The notes below the pieces were generated by a model. It searched no databases and had not been told where the DNA came from. It saw nothing but the letters and a program-made list of their open reading frames with translations. 63,893 nt of DNA from Nitrospirota bacterium (GTDB lineage: Bacteria; Nitrospirota; Thermodesulfovibrionia; Thermodesulfovibrionales; Magnetobacteriaceae), in contig JADFXJ010000005.1 of NCBI GenBank assembly GCA_015233615.1, positions 1 through 63,893 on the forward strand, written 5' to 3'. Each line of letters opens with the position of its first letter. The stretch's first letter is position 1. Position numbers and translations under genes: made by a program. This document shows, piece after piece, positions 53,178 through 62,741 of the stretch.

Positions 53178-55094
53178 ATGCGGAAAGTAAAGTCAATCAA
53201 GACAAAAATATTGATACGTATAGTCTTGTCGTTTATCCTCCTTTCGATTATCATGCAGGGGATTGTCTTCCTTAGCTTTCGCAGCTTTAGCCTGGAGAGC
53301 ACGAAGGAGAAGGCTTTAACCGTTGCCGAACTTATCAGGGATACGATTACTTCTTTCATGATTCTCGGGGTCTATGACAGACGGGACATATTCATAGACA
53401 GGATAAAGTCAGCCCACGGTTTGAAGGATGTAAACATTCTGAGAGGGGCTACGGTGATTAACCAATTCGGAGGGCAAAAGAACATAAATCATATAAAAAC
53501 CTCTCTGGAAGCGGAGGTACTTCAGACCGGCAAGATAAATGCTTCCCTGAATGAGGATTTAGCCCGCGTCGAGTACTCTCTCGTAATACCTTACAAGGCC
53601 ACCGCCAATGAGAGTGTAAAGTGTTTGAACTGCCACAGCGCAAAAGATGGTGACGTGTTGGGAGCGGTAAGCCTGGTCATGGACCTGAGTGCCCAGAGGC
53701 AAAAAGGCATATCCTCCGTCTCTTACATGCTCATTGTGTCCCTGGTCTTTTCCATAGGTACACTGTATATGATATACGTCTTCTTTAAGCCATACACCAG
53801 TCTTTTTCAGAAACTAAACCACGGATTCCAGAAGGTCGAGGATGGTGATTTCAGTGAAAAAATTATCGTAAACCTCATAGACGAGGCCGGGGACGTGGCC
53901 GGCGGATTTAACGCCATGACCGACAACCTGTCAAAAACCCTGTCTGCCGTGAGCAATAAAGTTTCCCTGCTTATAGGCCACCGGATGGAAGAAAGCGGTA
54001 ACGCCCTGAAAGACACCGCCAGGACGGTGGACATGCTCGTCAAGATATACAAGTATAAACGTACCATAGAAAAAGATTCCCGAAAGAACGAAGTATTCAT
54101 GAGGCTGGAGCAGACCATCGAAGAGATGGGGATCGATAAGTACTCGATATATGAGGTAGACAGCCAGAAAAATACTATTCAGAGTATCAGCGTATCCTGC
54201 CCTAATGAGGGAACGTTGAAGAGCATGGAACGGGAACAAGTAAATACGGACAGCGAGGTCTGCTGGTGTAACATGGCGATAAAGAGTAACGCGGACGAGT
54301 GCCGGGCCAAAAGGACTGGTAATTTTGTGGACTCACGGGATTTTCCGCTGATTTGTCCGAGTTTCGCATATACCAGGGAAAGTCTTACCGGGCAGCTCAA
54401 CTACTTCTGCATACCCATCTTCATAGGCGGGCAGGTAGGCGACGTGGTGCAGATAATCTACGACAGGGCGGAATCGGACTCCGTGCGTGATGCCATACCC
54501 TACGTCAAGAGCTTCATTCAGGAAAGCGATTCGGTAATCGAAGCGAAGACGTTCATGGAGTTGTTAAGGAAACAATCTCTGGTGGATGCGCTTACGGGAC
54601 TTTACAACAGAAGATTCCTCGACGAAATATACCTTAAGATCTGCTCACAAACGTTGAGGAGAAACACCGTCCTTGGCATTTTGATGATAGACATAGACTT
54701 CTTCAAGCAGGTAAACGACACTTATGGACACGACGTTGGTGACAAGGTGCTTGAAAAGATATCCTCCATCATAAAGAACTCGGTAAGGGATGCCGACATT
54801 GTGGTGAGGTACGGTGGAGAGGAAATAATAGCGCTCCTCGTAGACGTAACCGAGGGCAGGTCTTTAGACGTGGCGGAGAAGATGCGCCAGAGGATACAGG
54901 AGGAGACTATAGAGTTTCCCGGCGGGGTACTCAAGAAAACTATTAGTATAGGCGTAAGCGAATACCCGAATAATGCCGACAAGTTCTGGCAATGCGTCAA
55001 GTATGCGGATACCGTCCTCTACAAGGCAAAAGAAGACGGCCGAAACAGGGTTTATGTATTTAACCGTGACATGTGGGACAAAGTGGAATACTAA
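53178..55094 (+). CDS. Periplasmic c-heme sensor diguanylate cyclase
   Basis: In this 638-residue protein, TM1 (about 10-32) and TM2 (about 180-202) flank a periplasmic domain with C149-x2-C152-H153 (KCLNCH), a covalent heme site followed by [18 protein letters not shown], a GAF-like region with several Cys ([20 protein letters not shown], about 330-440) and a GGDEF domain follow. GGEEI is at 546-550, and RDAD five residues before it provides an I-site. It should couple redox state or a gas ligand at heme to c-di-GMP. It is followed by a chemoreceptor with the same heme placement. Confidence 0.88.
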   Translation: MRKVKSIKTKILIRIVLSFILLSIIMQGIVFLSFRSFSLESTKEKALTVAELIRDTITSFMILGVYDRRDIFIDRIKSAHGLKDVNILRGATVINQFGGQKNINHIKTSLEAEVLQTGKINASLNEDLARVEYSLVIPYKATANESVKCLNCHSAKDGDVLGAVSLVMDLSAQRQKGISSVSYMLIVSLVFSIGTLYMIYVFFKPYTSLFQKLNHGFQKVEDGDFSEKIIVNLIDEAGDVAGGFNAMTDNLSKTLSAVSNKVSLLIGHRMEESGNALKDTARTVDMLVKIYKYKRTIEKDSRKNEVFMRLEQTIEEMGIDKYSIYEVDSQKNTIQSISVSCPNEGTLKSMEREQVNTDSEVCWCNMAIKSNADECRAKRTGNFVDSRDFPLICPSFAYTRESLTGQLNYFCIPIFIGGQVGDVVQIIYDRAESDSVRDAIPYVKSFIQESDSVIEAKTFMELLRKQSLVDALTGLYNRRFLDEIYLKICSQTLRRNTVLGILMIDIDFFKQVNDTYGHDVGDKVLEKISSIIKNSVRDADIVVRYGGEEIIALLVDVTEGRSLDVAEKMRQRIQEETIEFPGGVLKKTISIGVSEYPNNADKFWQCVKYADTVLYKAKEDGRNRVYVFNRDMWDKVEY

Positions 55095-55119
55095 CGGCGA
55101 CAGAGGAGGAGTTAAGGCA

Positions 55120-56760
55120 ATGAAAGTAATGAAAATCAGTAATTGGTCTTTAGGTATGAAAACGTGTGTGCCCATAATGCTTATAGTAGTGTTAGGCGTA
55201 GTCATTAACACATGGATAGTAGACGTTTTGACCAGGAGCATAGTCGTGGAGGAAATAAAAAATGGTGCCATAACGGGTTACAGGAACACTGTTTTGGACG
55301 CCATTACGTCCATGATGGTGGCAGGCAATTTTAAGGAGGCGAAGGAGCCGTTTTTGCAGCAATTGAAAAACGTGATAGACCTGAGGGTTGTCAGAAGTGA
55401 GGCGATAGATGCATCCTTTGGGAAGGGAAAGCCCGGGGATTATCCTGAGGACGACACGGAGAGGGAGGTAATGCGTACCGGCAAAGAGCGGGTGATCGTC
55501 GAAGGCGCTTCGATTCGGGGTGTTTATCCTTACGTAGCCGGACAAAACGTCATGGGCAGGAACTGTCTCACGTGCCATTGCGTGAGGGAAGGCGATGTTC
55601 TAGGCGTTGTCAGCATAAGGGTACCTCTAAGCAAAACGGCGGAGAGGATAAAGTACCTTGAGTTCTTATTTATATGCCTGGGGATTTTGGGCGTCCTGTG
55701 TGTAAGTGGAGCAGTTTACGTAATCGTAAGAATAACCCACAAACCATTAACCGCACTTACCAGTAAGGTAAAGGAAATCTCGGACGGTGATCTGACTGTA
55801 AATATCGAGATTTACGGCAACGATGAAATAGGGATACTCTCACGGGGTATGAACGCGATGGTACACTCGTTTAGTAACGCTCTGAATGCGATATTGAGTT
55901 TAGCTGACTCGCTTTCTCTGAACACCGAAAAGATATTGAGGTCAAAGGCCGAGAAGACCAGGCTGGGAGCCGAAAACATATCCGAACAGGCGTCGCAGTC
56001 CTCCGCCGACTCTATGACGCTGATCGCCACGTTTAACGACATAGCCAGCGACATTGCAACGGTAGCCGCCGCGTCCTTAAAAACCATGGAACATGCGAAT
56101 AAGGGTAAGGACGTCTCGGATGGTGCAATAAACGTAATAAACCTGGTGCATTCTTCCACGGAGGAACTTGCGGATATGGTCGGCAATCTCGACAAGAGCG
56201 TTGCCGAAATCGGCAACGTGGTAACGGTTATTAACGAGATAGCCGATCAGACGAATCTCCTTGCCCTCAATGCTGCGATAGAGGCAGCCAGGGCCGGGGA
56301 GCAGGGAAGGGGATTTGCGGTCGTTGCGGACGAGGTGAGGAAGCTCGCCGAAAAGACGATGACGCAGACCGCCGACATTTCGGGCAAGATAAAGCTGGTG
56401 CAGAAGGACTCGCAAAAGACCACAAAGTCGATGGCTGATGCCTACGGAGGGGTATCGAAAGCTACCGAGTATATTAAGGACGTGGGCAATTCCCTGGTAA
56501 CTATAGTAGAAGCCTCTAAAAATACTCAGGCTCAGATAGATCAGATACAGAAGTCGGTCAATAAGCAGCTTGAGCTATCCGACAGGGTTTCATCAAACAC
56601 GGATAAGACTTCGATAGTAGTCTCCGATATGGGAAATCTGGCCGATGAGTTAATGGATGATCTTAACAGGATGAGCCTCATATCCGATGAACTGAGGGTG
56701 TCATCGTCAAGTTTCAGGACGGGCTCCAATGGTGGCTCGTCAAGTGTTGACATTTTTTAG
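55120..56760 (+). CDS. Methyl-accepting chemotaxis protein with periplasmic c-heme
   Basis: The protein has 546 residues from ATG 55120, which follows GAGGAGG; the open frame extends upstream into the cyclase gene and that part is not used. TM1 is near 15-37 and TM2 near 180-202. Between them is C149-x2-C152-H153 (NCLTCH) and [13 protein letters not shown], matching the cyclase sensor residue for residue. HAMP and the MCP signalling hairpin follow ([31 protein letters not shown]). No C-terminal CheR-binding pentapeptide is seen. It probably senses the same cue as the cyclase to direct movement. Confidence 0.92.
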   Translation: MKVMKISNWSLGMKTCVPIMLIVVLGVVINTWIVDVLTRSIVVEEIKNGAITGYRNTVLDAITSMMVAGNFKEAKEPFLQQLKNVIDLRVVRSEAIDASFGKGKPGDYPEDDTEREVMRTGKERVIVEGASIRGVYPYVAGQNVMGRNCLTCHCVREGDVLGVVSIRVPLSKTAERIKYLEFLFICLGILGVLCVSGAVYVIVRITHKPLTALTSKVKEISDGDLTVNIEIYGNDEIGILSRGMNAMVHSFSNALNAILSLADSLSLNTEKILRSKAEKTRLGAENISEQASQSSADSMTLIATFNDIASDIATVAAASLKTMEHANKGKDVSDGAINVINLVHSSTEELADMVGNLDKSVAEIGNVVTVINEIADQTNLLALNAAIEAARAGEQGRGFAVVADEVRKLAEKTMTQTADISGKIKLVQKDSQKTTKSMADAYGGVSKATEYIKDVGNSLVTIVEASKNTQAQIDQIQKSVNKQLELSDRVSSNTDKTSIVVSDMGNLADELMDDLNRMSLISDELRVSSSSFRTGSNGGSSSVDIF

Positions 56761-56767
56761 ATGATGC

Positions 56768-57226
56768 TTATGAGTCGATAATGGCGTTCTTCTGTTTGTA
56801 AACGTCTGTCGCTACAATATTGATAGTATTAAACAAGTCCTTGCGGTTAAAGGGCTTGGTTATATAACCGTAGATACCGAGGTCGTTCATCTTCTTGAGG
56901 AATGGCTCCTCGTTAAAGGCACTCAGGACGATAATAGGCGTGTCTTGCCGGATTTCCTTTATCTGATGGGTCATCTCGACGCCGTCCATTACGGGCATCA
57001 ATATGTCGGTTATAACTATGTCAACAGGGTTGTTCTTAAATATATCGAGGCCTTCCTTGCCATTGGAAGCCGTGTATATCTTGTCAAAACGCCTCTTTAA
57101 AACCAGTTCCAGGCTATCCATGATTATCGTTTCGTCTTCGACGCACAGAACGGAGATGGACTTTTTTATATCATTAACGTCGATGTCTGAAATATAGGCT
57201 TCTTTAGTCTCGTTATTTTCGTTCAT
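56768..57226 (-). CDS. CheY-like response regulator
   Basis: This 152-residue single receiver domain has an N-terminal extension of about 22 residues (MNENNETKEAYISDID). The acidic pair ED in CVEDET, phospho-Asp in IVITDILMPVMDG, switch Ser in IVLSAF and Lys in YITKPF are all present. It converges on the chemoreceptor gene with a gap of 7 bp and may relay its signal, although no kinase is encoded nearby. Confidence 0.87.
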   Translation of the reverse strand: MNENNETKEAYISDIDVNDIKKSISVLCVEDETIIMDSLELVLKRRFDKIYTASNGKEGLDIFKNNPVDIVITDILMPVMDGVEMTHQIKEIRQDTPIIVLSAFNEEPFLKKMNDLGIYGYITKPFNRKDLFNTINIVATDVYKQKNAIIDS

Positions 57227-57661
57227 ACTGTTACCTCCCTCGATACCTAATCGTATTTGTCCAAAGACAGGAAAACAAAACCCTGTTTCAATTTAGTATA
57301 CACCCAGGTAGGTTACAGATAGGATACAAATTGGCAATATTTCGAAATATTTTCGAAATATTTAAAAAAAATCCAAAATATTTTTAAATATTCCGGTTTT
57401 GCCCGTCATTTTTGCTTTAATCGGGCCCCTGGTTTTGCAAGCTATGTCGGGTTGCCTGAGGCAATCGGTATATCGATTTTCAATGCCGATGATTTAGCGT
57501 CAGGTAAATACACATTTTATGGTTACCGGTTATAGTTATCGAACGTTGGTTCCACGCCGGTAAGTATAAATCGGGCTGTGCCGCTTGGGTGGAATAAGAC
57601 AGGCAATGCTCCGTCCGGAGGCAGGTTCTTCAGGAAAATGCGTTTGCCCTATGGAAAGATA
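57227..57661. other. Noncoding region before the thrS operon
   Basis: This region of about 435 bp contains an AT-rich tract with repeated AAATATTT (about 57340-57390) and several short GC-rich palindromes. TATACT on the minus strand (about 57299) may be the -10 of the leftward cheY gene. I looked for a T-box (AGGGTGGNACC) and found only a poor GGGTGGAAT near 57589. No gene is evident. Confidence 0.4.
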
Positions 57662-57691
57662 TTGAAATATACATAGACAATCAGTTATTAT
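57662..57691 (+). promoter_or_regulatory. Promoter of the thrS operon
   Basis: TTGAAA (57662-57667), an 18-nt spacer and TATTAT (57686-57691). The leader is about 35 nt and contains the AGGAGG used for thrS. Confidence 0.55.
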
Positions 57692-57731
57692 AACCTCGTA
57701 AGCATATTAACCTAAAACAGGAGGCTGAACC

Positions 57732-59621
57732 ATTAGAATCAACGTAGACGATGAAGTGATAGAAGCTAATGCAGTGGATGCCCTCAGAAGGCTTAAGAAG
57801 ATGAAAGCCCTCGCTCTGAAAGTAGATTCGCAATACGTGGACTTAAACGCAGTTAGCAGCCTTAATAAAAACGCCGAAATAAGGCCCGTTACTTTGAACT
57901 CTAAGGATGGACTGGACATATACCGCCATAGTACTTCCCATATAATGGCCCATGCCGTGAAAGAGCTTTTCCCCAATGCCAGGGTTACCATAGGACCGGC
58001 TACGGAGGACGGTTTTTATTATGATTTCGACGTGGAGACTCCTTTTACTCCCGATGACCTTGCCGCTATTGAAAAGCAAATGCGCCGGATAATAAAACAA
58101 AACTCACCCTTCGTCAGAAAGGTAGTGTCGAAGGAGGAGGCCGTCGGTCTGTTCAGGAATATGGGCGAGCTCTACAAGGTGGAGATAATCGAAGGGATAA
58201 AGGACGACGAGGTGAGCCTCTATGAGGAAGGTGGGTTTGTGGACTTGTGCCGTGGCCCTCACGTGCCATCTACGGGTATGATAGGGTCGTTCAAGCTTCT
58301 CAAGACGGCGGGAGCCTATTGGAGAGGCGACGAAAAGAACAAGATGCTTCAGCGTATATATGGCACCGCTTTTGGTACCGACGCCGAGCTGAACAATTTC
58401 CTGGCCTACCTGGAAGAAGTGAAGAGGCGCGATCACAGGAGACTCGGCAAGGAACTCGACCTCTTCAGCATAAGCGAAGACATTGGCTCGGGTCTTATAC
58501 TCTGGCACCCAAACGGCGCCATGATCAGGAAGACTATCGAGGATTTCTGGCGGGAAGAACATATCAAGGCCGACTATAAATTACTCTACACCCCTCACAT
58601 AGCCAAAATAAACCTGTGGGAAAGGAGCGGGCACCTGGACTTTTACAGGGACAACATGTACTCCCCCATGGAGGTTGAGGGCGCCGATTACGAGATAAAG
58701 CCGATGAACTGCCCCTTTCACATAGCCATATACAAGAGCGCCCTCAGGAGCTACCGCGAGCTTCCCGTAAGGTACGCCGAACTCGGCACCGTTTACAGGT
58801 TCGAGCGTTCCGGAGTGCTTCACGGGCTGATGCGGGTACGCGGGTTTACACAGGACGACGCACACATATTTTGCCGTATCGACCAGATAGAAGACGAGAT
58901 CATGAGCGTTCTGGACTTCACACTTTTTGTGCTGAAGACTTTTGGATTTGAGAATTTCGACGTTTATCTTTCCACCAGACCGGATAAATTCGTAGGGAGT
59001 CTCGAAAACTGGGAGATAGCCACGAACGCCCTTAAAAAGGCACTCGAGTCTATAAAGCTGAAGTACGAGATAGACCCCGGAGAGGGTGTGTTTTACGGCC
59101 CCAAAATAGACATAAAGGTAAAAGATTCCCTCAACAGGCAGTGGCAGTGCAGCACGGTACAGGTAGATTTCAACCTTCCCGAGCGTTTTGACGTCAGCTA
59201 TCGTGGCTCCGACGACAGGGAGCACATGCCAATCATGATTCACCGTGCGTTAATGGGCTCTCTCGAGCGCTTTTTCGGCGTCCTGATAGAGCACTATGGC
59301 GGCGCTTTCCCGCTATGGCTGGCACCCGTGCAGGTAGCGGTGCTGACAATCTCCGAAAGGCACGCGGACGCAGCCGGAGACTTATCGAAGTTCCTCAGGA
59401 GAGGGGGGATAAGGGTTGAAAACGACTTCGGAAACGACAAGATCGGGTACAAAATAAGACAAACGTCCCTGATGAAGATACCCTACGCCCTGTTACTTGG
59501 AGACAAGGAAGCGGATACGGGTTGCATAACGGTAAGGAAGAGAAACGGAGACAACCTGAGCTTTGCCGGTAAAGAAGAGCTGATGGCGTTTCTCAAAGAG
59601 GAGATAGACGGCAAGGCATAG
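57732..59621 (+). CDS. thrS: Threonyl-tRNA synthetase, probable ATT start
   Basis: The protein has 629 residues and a complete four-part layout: TGS domain (RINVDDEVIEANAVDAL), editing domain (HSTSHIMAHAVKELFP with HxxxH, CRGPHVPSTG), class II core (FERSGVLHGLMRVRGFTQDD, HRALMGSLERFFG) and anticodon-binding domain (APVQVAVLTIS). Between an in-frame TGA (57726-57728) and the first standard start codon (GTG 57756) the frame encodes conserved TGS residues. ATT 57732 lies seven bases after AGGAGG. I therefore place the start at ATT. GTG 57756 has no ribosome site. Confidence 0.93.
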   Translation: MRINVDDEVIEANAVDALRRLKKMKALALKVDSQYVDLNAVSSLNKNAEIRPVTLNSKDGLDIYRHSTSHIMAHAVKELFPNARVTIGPATEDGFYYDFDVETPFTPDDLAAIEKQMRRIIKQNSPFVRKVVSKEEAVGLFRNMGELYKVEIIEGIKDDEVSLYEEGGFVDLCRGPHVPSTGMIGSFKLLKTAGAYWRGDEKNKMLQRIYGTAFGTDAELNNFLAYLEEVKRRDHRRLGKELDLFSISEDIGSGLILWHPNGAMIRKTIEDFWREEHIKADYKLLYTPHIAKINLWERSGHLDFYRDNMYSPMEVEGADYEIKPMNCPFHIAIYKSALRSYRELPVRYAELGTVYRFERSGVLHGLMRVRGFTQDDAHIFCRIDQIEDEIMSVLDFTLFVLKTFGFENFDVYLSTRPDKFVGSLENWEIATNALKKALESIKLKYEIDPGEGVFYGPKIDIKVKDSLNRQWQCSTVQVDFNLPERFDVSYRGSDDREHMPIMIHRALMGSLERFFGVLIEHYGGAFPLWLAPVQVAVLTISERHADAAGDLSKFLRRGGIRVENDFGNDKIGYKIRQTSLMKIPYALLLGDKEADTGCITVRKRNGDNLSFAGKEELMAFLKEEIDGKA

Positions 59622-59720
59622 TGTCGCTGGCAAGATAACGCCAAAGGCAAGGCGATAGCCGGGGCAGGATAACGCCCCTGGCAAGACAAAGGCGAAACAA
59701 AATAACATGGAGGTGTGGTT

Positions 59721-60218
59721 ATAAACAAAAAAATTAGAATAAACGATCAGATCAAAGTCCCCCAGGTTAGACTAATCGACGTAGAGGGCAAACAGTTAGG
59801 GGTAATGAACACGAGAGACGCGCTTAGAGAAGCCATCGAAAAGGGGTTGGACCTCGTAGAGGTGGCACCGGGAGCAAGCCCTCCGGTATGCCGGATCATG
59901 GATTTCGGCAAATACAAATACCAGGTCAGTAAGAAGCATACCCACAGGAAGACCATCGACGTAAAGGAGGTCAAAATCCGGCCCAGGATTTCCGAGCATG
60001 ACCTCGAAAGAAAGATAAACCAGGTTATAGATTTTCTGAACGACGGCGACAAGGCCAAGATATCCATGTTTTTCAGGGGTAGGGAGATAGTGCGGCCTGA
60101 GCATGGAATAGCCGTTTTCGAAAAAATCTCGGAAAAGCTCGAGGGTAATTACACCGTAGAGGTGAAGCCCAAGCTCGAGGGCAAGAGTATAATCATGGTG
60201 GTAGCCCCTAAATCGTAG
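59721..60218 (+). CDS. infC: Translation initiation factor IF-3, probable ATA start
   Basis: This 165-residue IF-3 starts INKKIRINDQIKVPQVRLID and has normal N- and C-domains (KIRPRISEHDLERK, FFRGREIVRPEHG, EVKPKLEGKSIIMVV). The ribosome site GGAGGTG (59709-59715) overlaps the only standard start, GTG 59715, so initiation there is unlikely. ATA 59721 lies seven bases after it. infC often uses AUU or similar codons and is then autorepressed, because IF-3 rejects non-standard starts. It lies 99 bp after thrS across a repeat-rich spacer. Confidence 0.93.
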   Translation: MNKKIRINDQIKVPQVRLIDVEGKQLGVMNTRDALREAIEKGLDLVEVAPGASPPVCRIMDFGKYKYQVSKKHTHRKTIDVKEVKIRPRISEHDLERKINQVIDFLNDGDKAKISMFFRGREIVRPEHGIAVFEKISEKLEGNYTVEVKPKLEGKSIIMVVAPKS

Positions 60219-60350
60219 ATAGCCTTACTTTGCCATGGAGTGCGGGCGCCTGTCTGGCAAGCCTGAAAAATGAAAAACCGGATTTTAATCGGGAACTTGA
60301 AGATGGGGCTATAATTGTTCCAGACCGGAAACTGTTTCAGGCTGGACAAT

Positions 60351-60385
60351 GTCCCCGATTTGGCCCGATTTGGCCCGATTTGGAT
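60351..60385 (+). repeat. 10-nt tandem repeat TGGCCCGATT
   Basis: Roughly three units lie in the 423-bp gap between infC and rpmI, followed by a GGATTGTCTTT duplication (about 60382-60410). They are noncoding; the unit length is not a multiple of three. The rest of 60219-60528 holds no gene I can support. Confidence 0.75.
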
Positions 60386-60528
60386 TGTCTTTTTCTTTTG
60401 GATTGTCTTTCGGGTTTTCTGCGAATTCCCATTTTAAGATTTAGCCTTCTGATGGAGCCCAAATGAAGCATTATGTTAAGCATTAAGTAATGAAATATTA
60501 AGCGGGGATTTTTTGTAAAAAGTTTTTC

Positions 60529-60557
60529 TTGCCAATTGTTCGTATTTTTTTTATAAT
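60529..60557 (+). promoter_or_regulatory. Strong promoter for rpmI-rplT
   Basis: TTGCCA (60529-60534), a 17-nt spacer and perfect TATAAT (60552-60557). The leader of about 78 nt contains the small palindrome CAGCAGGCTG and could host L20-type autoregulation, which is known for this operon in other bacteria but not demonstrated here. Confidence 0.75.
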
Positions 60558-60641
60558 ACTTGATTGCCTGTAAATACCCTTATAGGAGTATCAGCAGGCT
60601 GACGATATTTCTTTTACCATTAGGACTGACGGAGGTTGTTA

Positions 60642-60839
60642 ATGCCAAAGATAAAGACCCACAGAGGTGCCGCAAAAAGGTTTAAAAAGACCGGCACCGG
60701 CAAAATAAAGAGAAACAAGGCTTTCAAGAGCCACCTTCTTACGAGCAAGCCCTCGAAAAGGACTCGCCGCCTGAGAACTGCGACTCTCGTGAACAAGGCT
60801 GATCATAAGAACATAGCAAAGCTGATACCATATCTATGA
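60642..60839 (+). CDS. rpmI: Ribosomal protein bL35
   Basis: The protein has 65 residues from ATG 60642, placed after [22 protein letters not shown] and the basic body [17 protein letters not shown] are typical of bL35 of the large subunit. A TTG two codons earlier is part of the spacer. It is followed by rplT after 173 bp. Confidence 0.96.
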   Translation: MPKIKTHRGAAKRFKKTGTGKIKRNKAFKSHLLTSKPSKRTRRLRTATLVNKADHKNIAKLIPYL

Positions 60840-61012
60840 CGTTTATGCAGCCCGGTGTTTTTTTTCGGGCCATAGAAGACCCTGCCATATAAGGCCATAA
60901 CGTAAGGCTTTATTTTATCCCTGGAAGGGTAGGGTGCGAAGAAAAAAGCTGTATAAAGCCGTATAAAGTATTATTAAAGCATATAAAAGCCGTATTTAGG
61001 AGGATGTAATAA

Positions 61013-61396
61013 ATGCCTAGAGCAAAAGGTGGGTTTAAGACAAAACAGAGACACAATAAGCTTTTAAAGAAGGCCAAAGGGTACTACGGAGGGCGCAGTA
61101 AGCTCTACCGCGTAGCGTCCGAGGCCGTCGATCACGCGCTGCAGCATGCCTACATCGACAGGAAGGATCGTAAACGCGTGTTCAGGAGACTATGGATAAT
61201 AAGGATAAACGCGGCCCTTAGAGCTATGGATATGAAATACAGCGAGTTTATGGGGTATCTGAAGAAATGTAACGTCGCGCTGGACAGGAAGGCTCTCGCG
61301 GATTTGGCTTACAATGACCTGAAGGCATTTTACGATATCGTAAACATCGTGAAGGCCCAAATGGCCCAAATTGAACGGACGGCCCGGACGGCATAA
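61013..61396 (+). CDS. rplT: Ribosomal protein bL20
   Basis: This 127-residue protein begins PRAKGGFKTKQRHNKLLKKAKGYYGG cut into the long basic N-terminal helix, then YIDRKDRKRVFRRLWIIRINAA. It is full length with a slightly long Ala/Gln-rich C-terminus. bL20 is essential for early 50S assembly and in other bacteria represses its own operon. The start follows AGGAGG. Confidence 0.97.
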   Translation: MPRAKGGFKTKQRHNKLLKKAKGYYGGRSKLYRVASEAVDHALQHAYIDRKDRKRVFRRLWIIRINAALRAMDMKYSEFMGYLKKCNVALDRKALADLAYNDLKAFYDIVNIVKAQMAQIERTARTA

Positions 61397-61470
61397 TCCC
61401 GCTCTGCCCTAATGGGCTTTGACGTGGGCGACTTCACTCAAAATGAGCATAAATAGCACTAAAGGAAATG

Positions 61471-61493
61471 GATTCCCGCTTTCGCGGCAATGA
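61471..61493. repeat. Partial copy of the REP-like inner arm
   Basis: ATTCCCGCTTTCGCGGCAATGAC differs at one base of its short palindrome from the arms of the 19183-19370 element (shown here as the span of 23 bases). It lies in the rplT-pheS spacer. Confidence 0.65.
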
Positions 61494-61508
61494 CATTTAA
61501 TAAGGAAG

Positions 61509-62636
61509 ATGAGCGCATACGTTTCGCAAAAAGACAACTTTGCACTAGAGCTCCGGAGTGTGGGTAGCACTAACGAGCTATCTGCTCTGAGGTCACGTTA
61601 CCTTGGCAGTAACGGCCTCATCACCCTGGCTCTCAAGTGTATGGCCACCCTTGCCAGGGAAGAGCGCTCCGCCGCAGGCAAGGCCATAAACGAAGACAAG
61701 CGGTTCATAGAGGAAAAAGTAAAAGAATCGGAAGTCTTGCTGCGCGAAAAAGAGATAAGTAAGAAGCTCTCCGCTTCCCTGATAGACGTGTCGCTGCCGG
61801 GTTATTACCGCCGGCTTGGCGGAAGACACCCCGTGAGCATCGTGCTTGGGGAGATAATCGACATATTCACTTCCATGGGGTTTTCCATCGAAGAAGGTCC
61901 TGAGGTGGAGACCGATTATTACAACTTCGAGGCTCTGAACATTCCCAAAAGCCACCCCGCCAGAGACATGCAGGATACCTTTTACGTAGATTCCGGTTAC
62001 GAAGATCCATGTCGCATAGATTGCGGCTGCATAGGCACCGTCAGCCCGGGCACCGTCAGCCTGGGCACCGGTAACATGGGCTCTGATAGCACCGTCAGCG
62101 CAGACGACGAGATGGTGCTGAGAACACACACGTCCCCCGTTCAGATACACACCATGGAGAGGCAGCGTCCGCCGTTGAGTATCATAGCTCCGGGGAAGGT
62201 CTACCGCTGCGATTCCGACGTCACGCACACCCCGCTTTTTCACCAGGTGGAGGGTCTCATGGTGGACACCGACGTATCTTTTGCGAACCTGAAAGCCATC
62301 CTGTCCACGTTTTTGCGCCTCATCTTTTCCAGCAATGCCCCGGTGCGCTTCAGGCCGAGTTTTTTCCCCTTTACGGAGCCTTCCACCGAAGTTGACATTG
62401 GCTGCATATTTTGCGCGCAAAAGGGGTGCCGCGTGTGCAAAGGGACGGGCTGGCTCGAAATACTCGGCGCTGGTATGGTAAACCCGAGGGTTTTTGAGAT
62501 GGCCGGATATGACCCGGACGCGTACACGGGCTTTGCCTTCGGTTTGGGAGTGGAGCGCATTACGATGCTCAAGTTCGGAATCGACGACATTCGGCTCTTT
62601 TTCGAAAACGATCTGCGGTTTTTAAGGCAGTTTTGA
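61509..62636 (+). CDS. pheS: Phenylalanyl-tRNA synthetase alpha subunit
   Basis: In this 375-residue protein an N-terminal coiled coil (about 1-90) precedes the class II core: HPVSIVLGEII, GPEVETDYYNFEALN, HPARDMQDTFYV, LRTHTSPVQIHTM, FHQVEGLMVD, RPSFFPFTEPS and FGLGVERITMLKFG. It forms the catalytic half of the alpha2beta2 enzyme. Residues 176-198 are a Gly-Thr-Val-Ser repeat inserted right before the conserved LRTHTSPVQ motif, close to the active site, from 15-nt units. Extra Cys (CIFCAQKGCRVC) form a zinc-like knuckle often found here. Confidence 0.94.
   Translation: MSAYVSQKDNFALELRSVGSTNELSALRSRYLGSNGLITLALKCMATLAREERSAAGKAINEDKRFIEEKVKESEVLLREKEISKKLSASLIDVSLPGYYRRLGGRHPVSIVLGEIIDIFTSMGFSIEEGPEVETDYYNFEALNIPKSHPARDMQDTFYVDSGYEDPCRIDCGCIGTVSPGTVSLGTGNMGSDSTVSADDEMVLRTHTSPVQIHTMERQRPPLSIIAPGKVYRCDSDVTHTPLFHQVEGLMVDTDVSFANLKAILSTFLRLIFSSNAPVRFRPSFFPFTEPSTEVDIGCIFCAQKGCRVCKGTGWLEILGAGMVNPRVFEMAGYDPDAYTGFAFGLGVERITMLKFGIDDIRLFFENDLRFLRQF
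62034..62078 (+). repeat. 15-nt in-frame tandem repeat in pheS
   Basis: Three 15-nt units starting GGCACCG (62034-62048, 62049-62063, 62064-62078), plus a degenerate fourth to about 62100, encode GTVSP, GTVSL and GTGNM. They sit next to one of the most conserved motifs of the enzyme. Confidence 0.85.
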
Positions 62637-62639
62637 TTT

Positions 62640-62735
62640 TGCCGTGGATTTATTGTGGCTTTACCGTAGCTTTATCTTGGATTTGCCGTGATTGTGCCTT
62701 GGCTTTATCGCGACTTTATCGTGATTATATCTTAA
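62640..62735. repeat. Degenerate 10-14-nt repeat tract after pheS
   Basis: Variants of GCTTTATCGTGA recur about eight times between the pheS stop and 62735. The tract is noncoding and diverged. Confidence 0.7.
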
Positions 62736-62741
62736 CTTTAT

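Noticed and set aside
54973-55119. Upstream start for the chemoreceptor inside the cyclase gene
   Set aside because: ATG 55120 follows GAGGAGG and leads directly into the first membrane segment; the extension is out-of-frame cyclase sequence.
57540-57660. T-box riboswitch upstream of thrS
   Set aside because: Only a weak GGGTGGAAT resembles the T-box core, and the promoter at 57662 lies downstream of it, so it would not be in the transcript.
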